From Dinochytrium kinnereticum (taxonomy: Eukaryota > Chytridiomycota > Chytridiomycetes > Chytridiales > Chytridiaceae), in NCBI GenBank assembly GCA_027604005.1, contig JADGJT010000220.1, positions 1 to 30,934 of the forward strand: a stretch of 30,934 bases of DNA. The letters run 5' to 3'. The notes under the pieces were generated by a model, which was given only the letters and a program-made list of their open reading frames with translations, searched no databases and was not told the DNA's origin. The translations under genes were made by a program, and so were the position numbers. Below are positions 30,392 through 30,934 of the stretch, in pieces; positions within the stretch are counted from its first letter, which is position 1; every line of letters starts with the position of its first letter.

Positions 30392-30934
30392 TGGTTATTC
30401 TCTTGTTTGCTTGCTGTGGGTGAAGATGATGGCTGGGTTTCGTTGTTTGTTTTTCTTTTCTTTTTTGCTGTTGTTTCTTTCTCGCATCAGGCATAGTTTG
30501 ATGCCATTTATCTTTTTTCTCTTTCCCCCCATTCTTCTTATTTCTGTTGTTGTTATGTCATTGTCATCTTCGTTCGATTTTTGTCCTTACCGTCACTGTA
30601 GTTAATAAACTGTTTCTGTTTTTTTGCTCTTCTTACGGCATCATTATTATTTGCGCACCTCGTCATAAGTGCTGGGCTGATATTGACAAAGTTAACCTAT
30701 CTAATCAGGTATCTCTTAATCCACCCCTTCTCACAATTGGGTTGACGGTTTCAATGACCCTAAACGCTAAGAACTACAACAGGGGTAATGCAATGGAAAA
30801 GAAAGAAGAAAAGGGAAAAGAAAAAAGAGAGCCCTCGAGACGCCCCGCGGCGGGGGGGGGGGGGGGCGGGGGCGGGCGGGGGGGGGGGGGGGCGGGGGGG
30901 AGGAGGGCGGCGGGGCCGGGGGGGGGTGGGGGGG
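30392..30934. other. 3' region after myosin and G-rich window end
   Basis: AATAAA lies at 30604-30609, about 213 bp after the stop codon, and may be the polyadenylation signal. No gene is supported. From about 30840 the sequence becomes almost pure G/C with long G runs to the last base. Confidence 0.45.
30841..30934. repeat. Poly-G low-complexity terminus
   Basis: The last 94 bases hold only a few A or T and runs of up to about 16 G. The sharp change from ordinary AT-rich intergenic sequence, at the very end of the window, points to a sequencing or assembly artefact. It is not a TTAGGG-type telomere. Confidence 0.6.

Noticed and set aside
30841..30934. Telomere or G-quadruplex array at the window end.
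   Set aside because: There is no regular TTAGGG-like unit; G runs of irregular length at the very edge fit an artefact better.

Overview
The window is nuclear DNA from an intron-rich eukaryote, most likely a fungus. Genes are compact (0.2-1 kb apart) and lie on both strands. Many introns are short (47-165 nt) with GT..AG ends and a branch site such as tgctaac or ttactaac just before the acceptor. A GH76 cell-wall enzyme with a likely GPI anchor, an OCH1-type GT32 glycosyltransferase and a DOMON-cytochrome b561 protein all suit a fungus. The double-Cache/HAMP receptor style and the class V myosin would fit an early-diverging zoosporic (chytrid-like) fungus, but that placement is inference. No prokaryotic, viral or transposon genes were recognised.

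Layout. 42-776 (-) type II membrane protein of unknown function; 1191-1776 (+) small Cys-rich single-pass membrane protein, 3 exons; 2382-3383 (+) GT32 glycosyltransferase; 4046-5143 (+) and 6568-8073 (+) two Ser/Thr-rich, probably disordered proteins; 8549-9744 (-) BRI3-like zinc-ribbon/membrane protein, 4 exons; 10402-12374 (+) GH76 endo-mannanase-like protein (Dfg5/Dcw1 family), 5 exons; 12569-13195 (-) basic secreted protein; 13808-15417 (+) DOMON-cytochrome b561 protein, 5 exons; 16407-18357 (-) Cache/HAMP receptor without an output domain, 6 exons; 19310-22690 (+) arthropod-type hemocyanin/prophenoloxidase-like protein, 9 exons, all six copper histidines present; 23698-30391 (+) complete class V myosin, 24 exons, 1626 aa. 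The last ~90 bases are almost pure G and look like a contig-end artefact.

How the genes relate. The GT32 enzyme and the GH76 protein both belong to mannan/cell-wall building. The b561 protein and the hemocyanin-like protein are both predicted redox proteins. The receptor and the hemocyanin gene are head to head across about 950 bp and may share a promoter region. The myosin would carry vesicles, including those bringing wall enzymes to growth sites. None of these links is proven by the sequence; they rest on family knowledge and position.

The standout is the hemocyanin-like gene: an arthropod-type copper protein in a fungal-looking genome, without a signal peptide and with a C-terminal extension built of short repeats. 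All multi-exon models were spliced by hand from GT..AG sites and checked for an unbroken frame. They have not been tested against transcripts.
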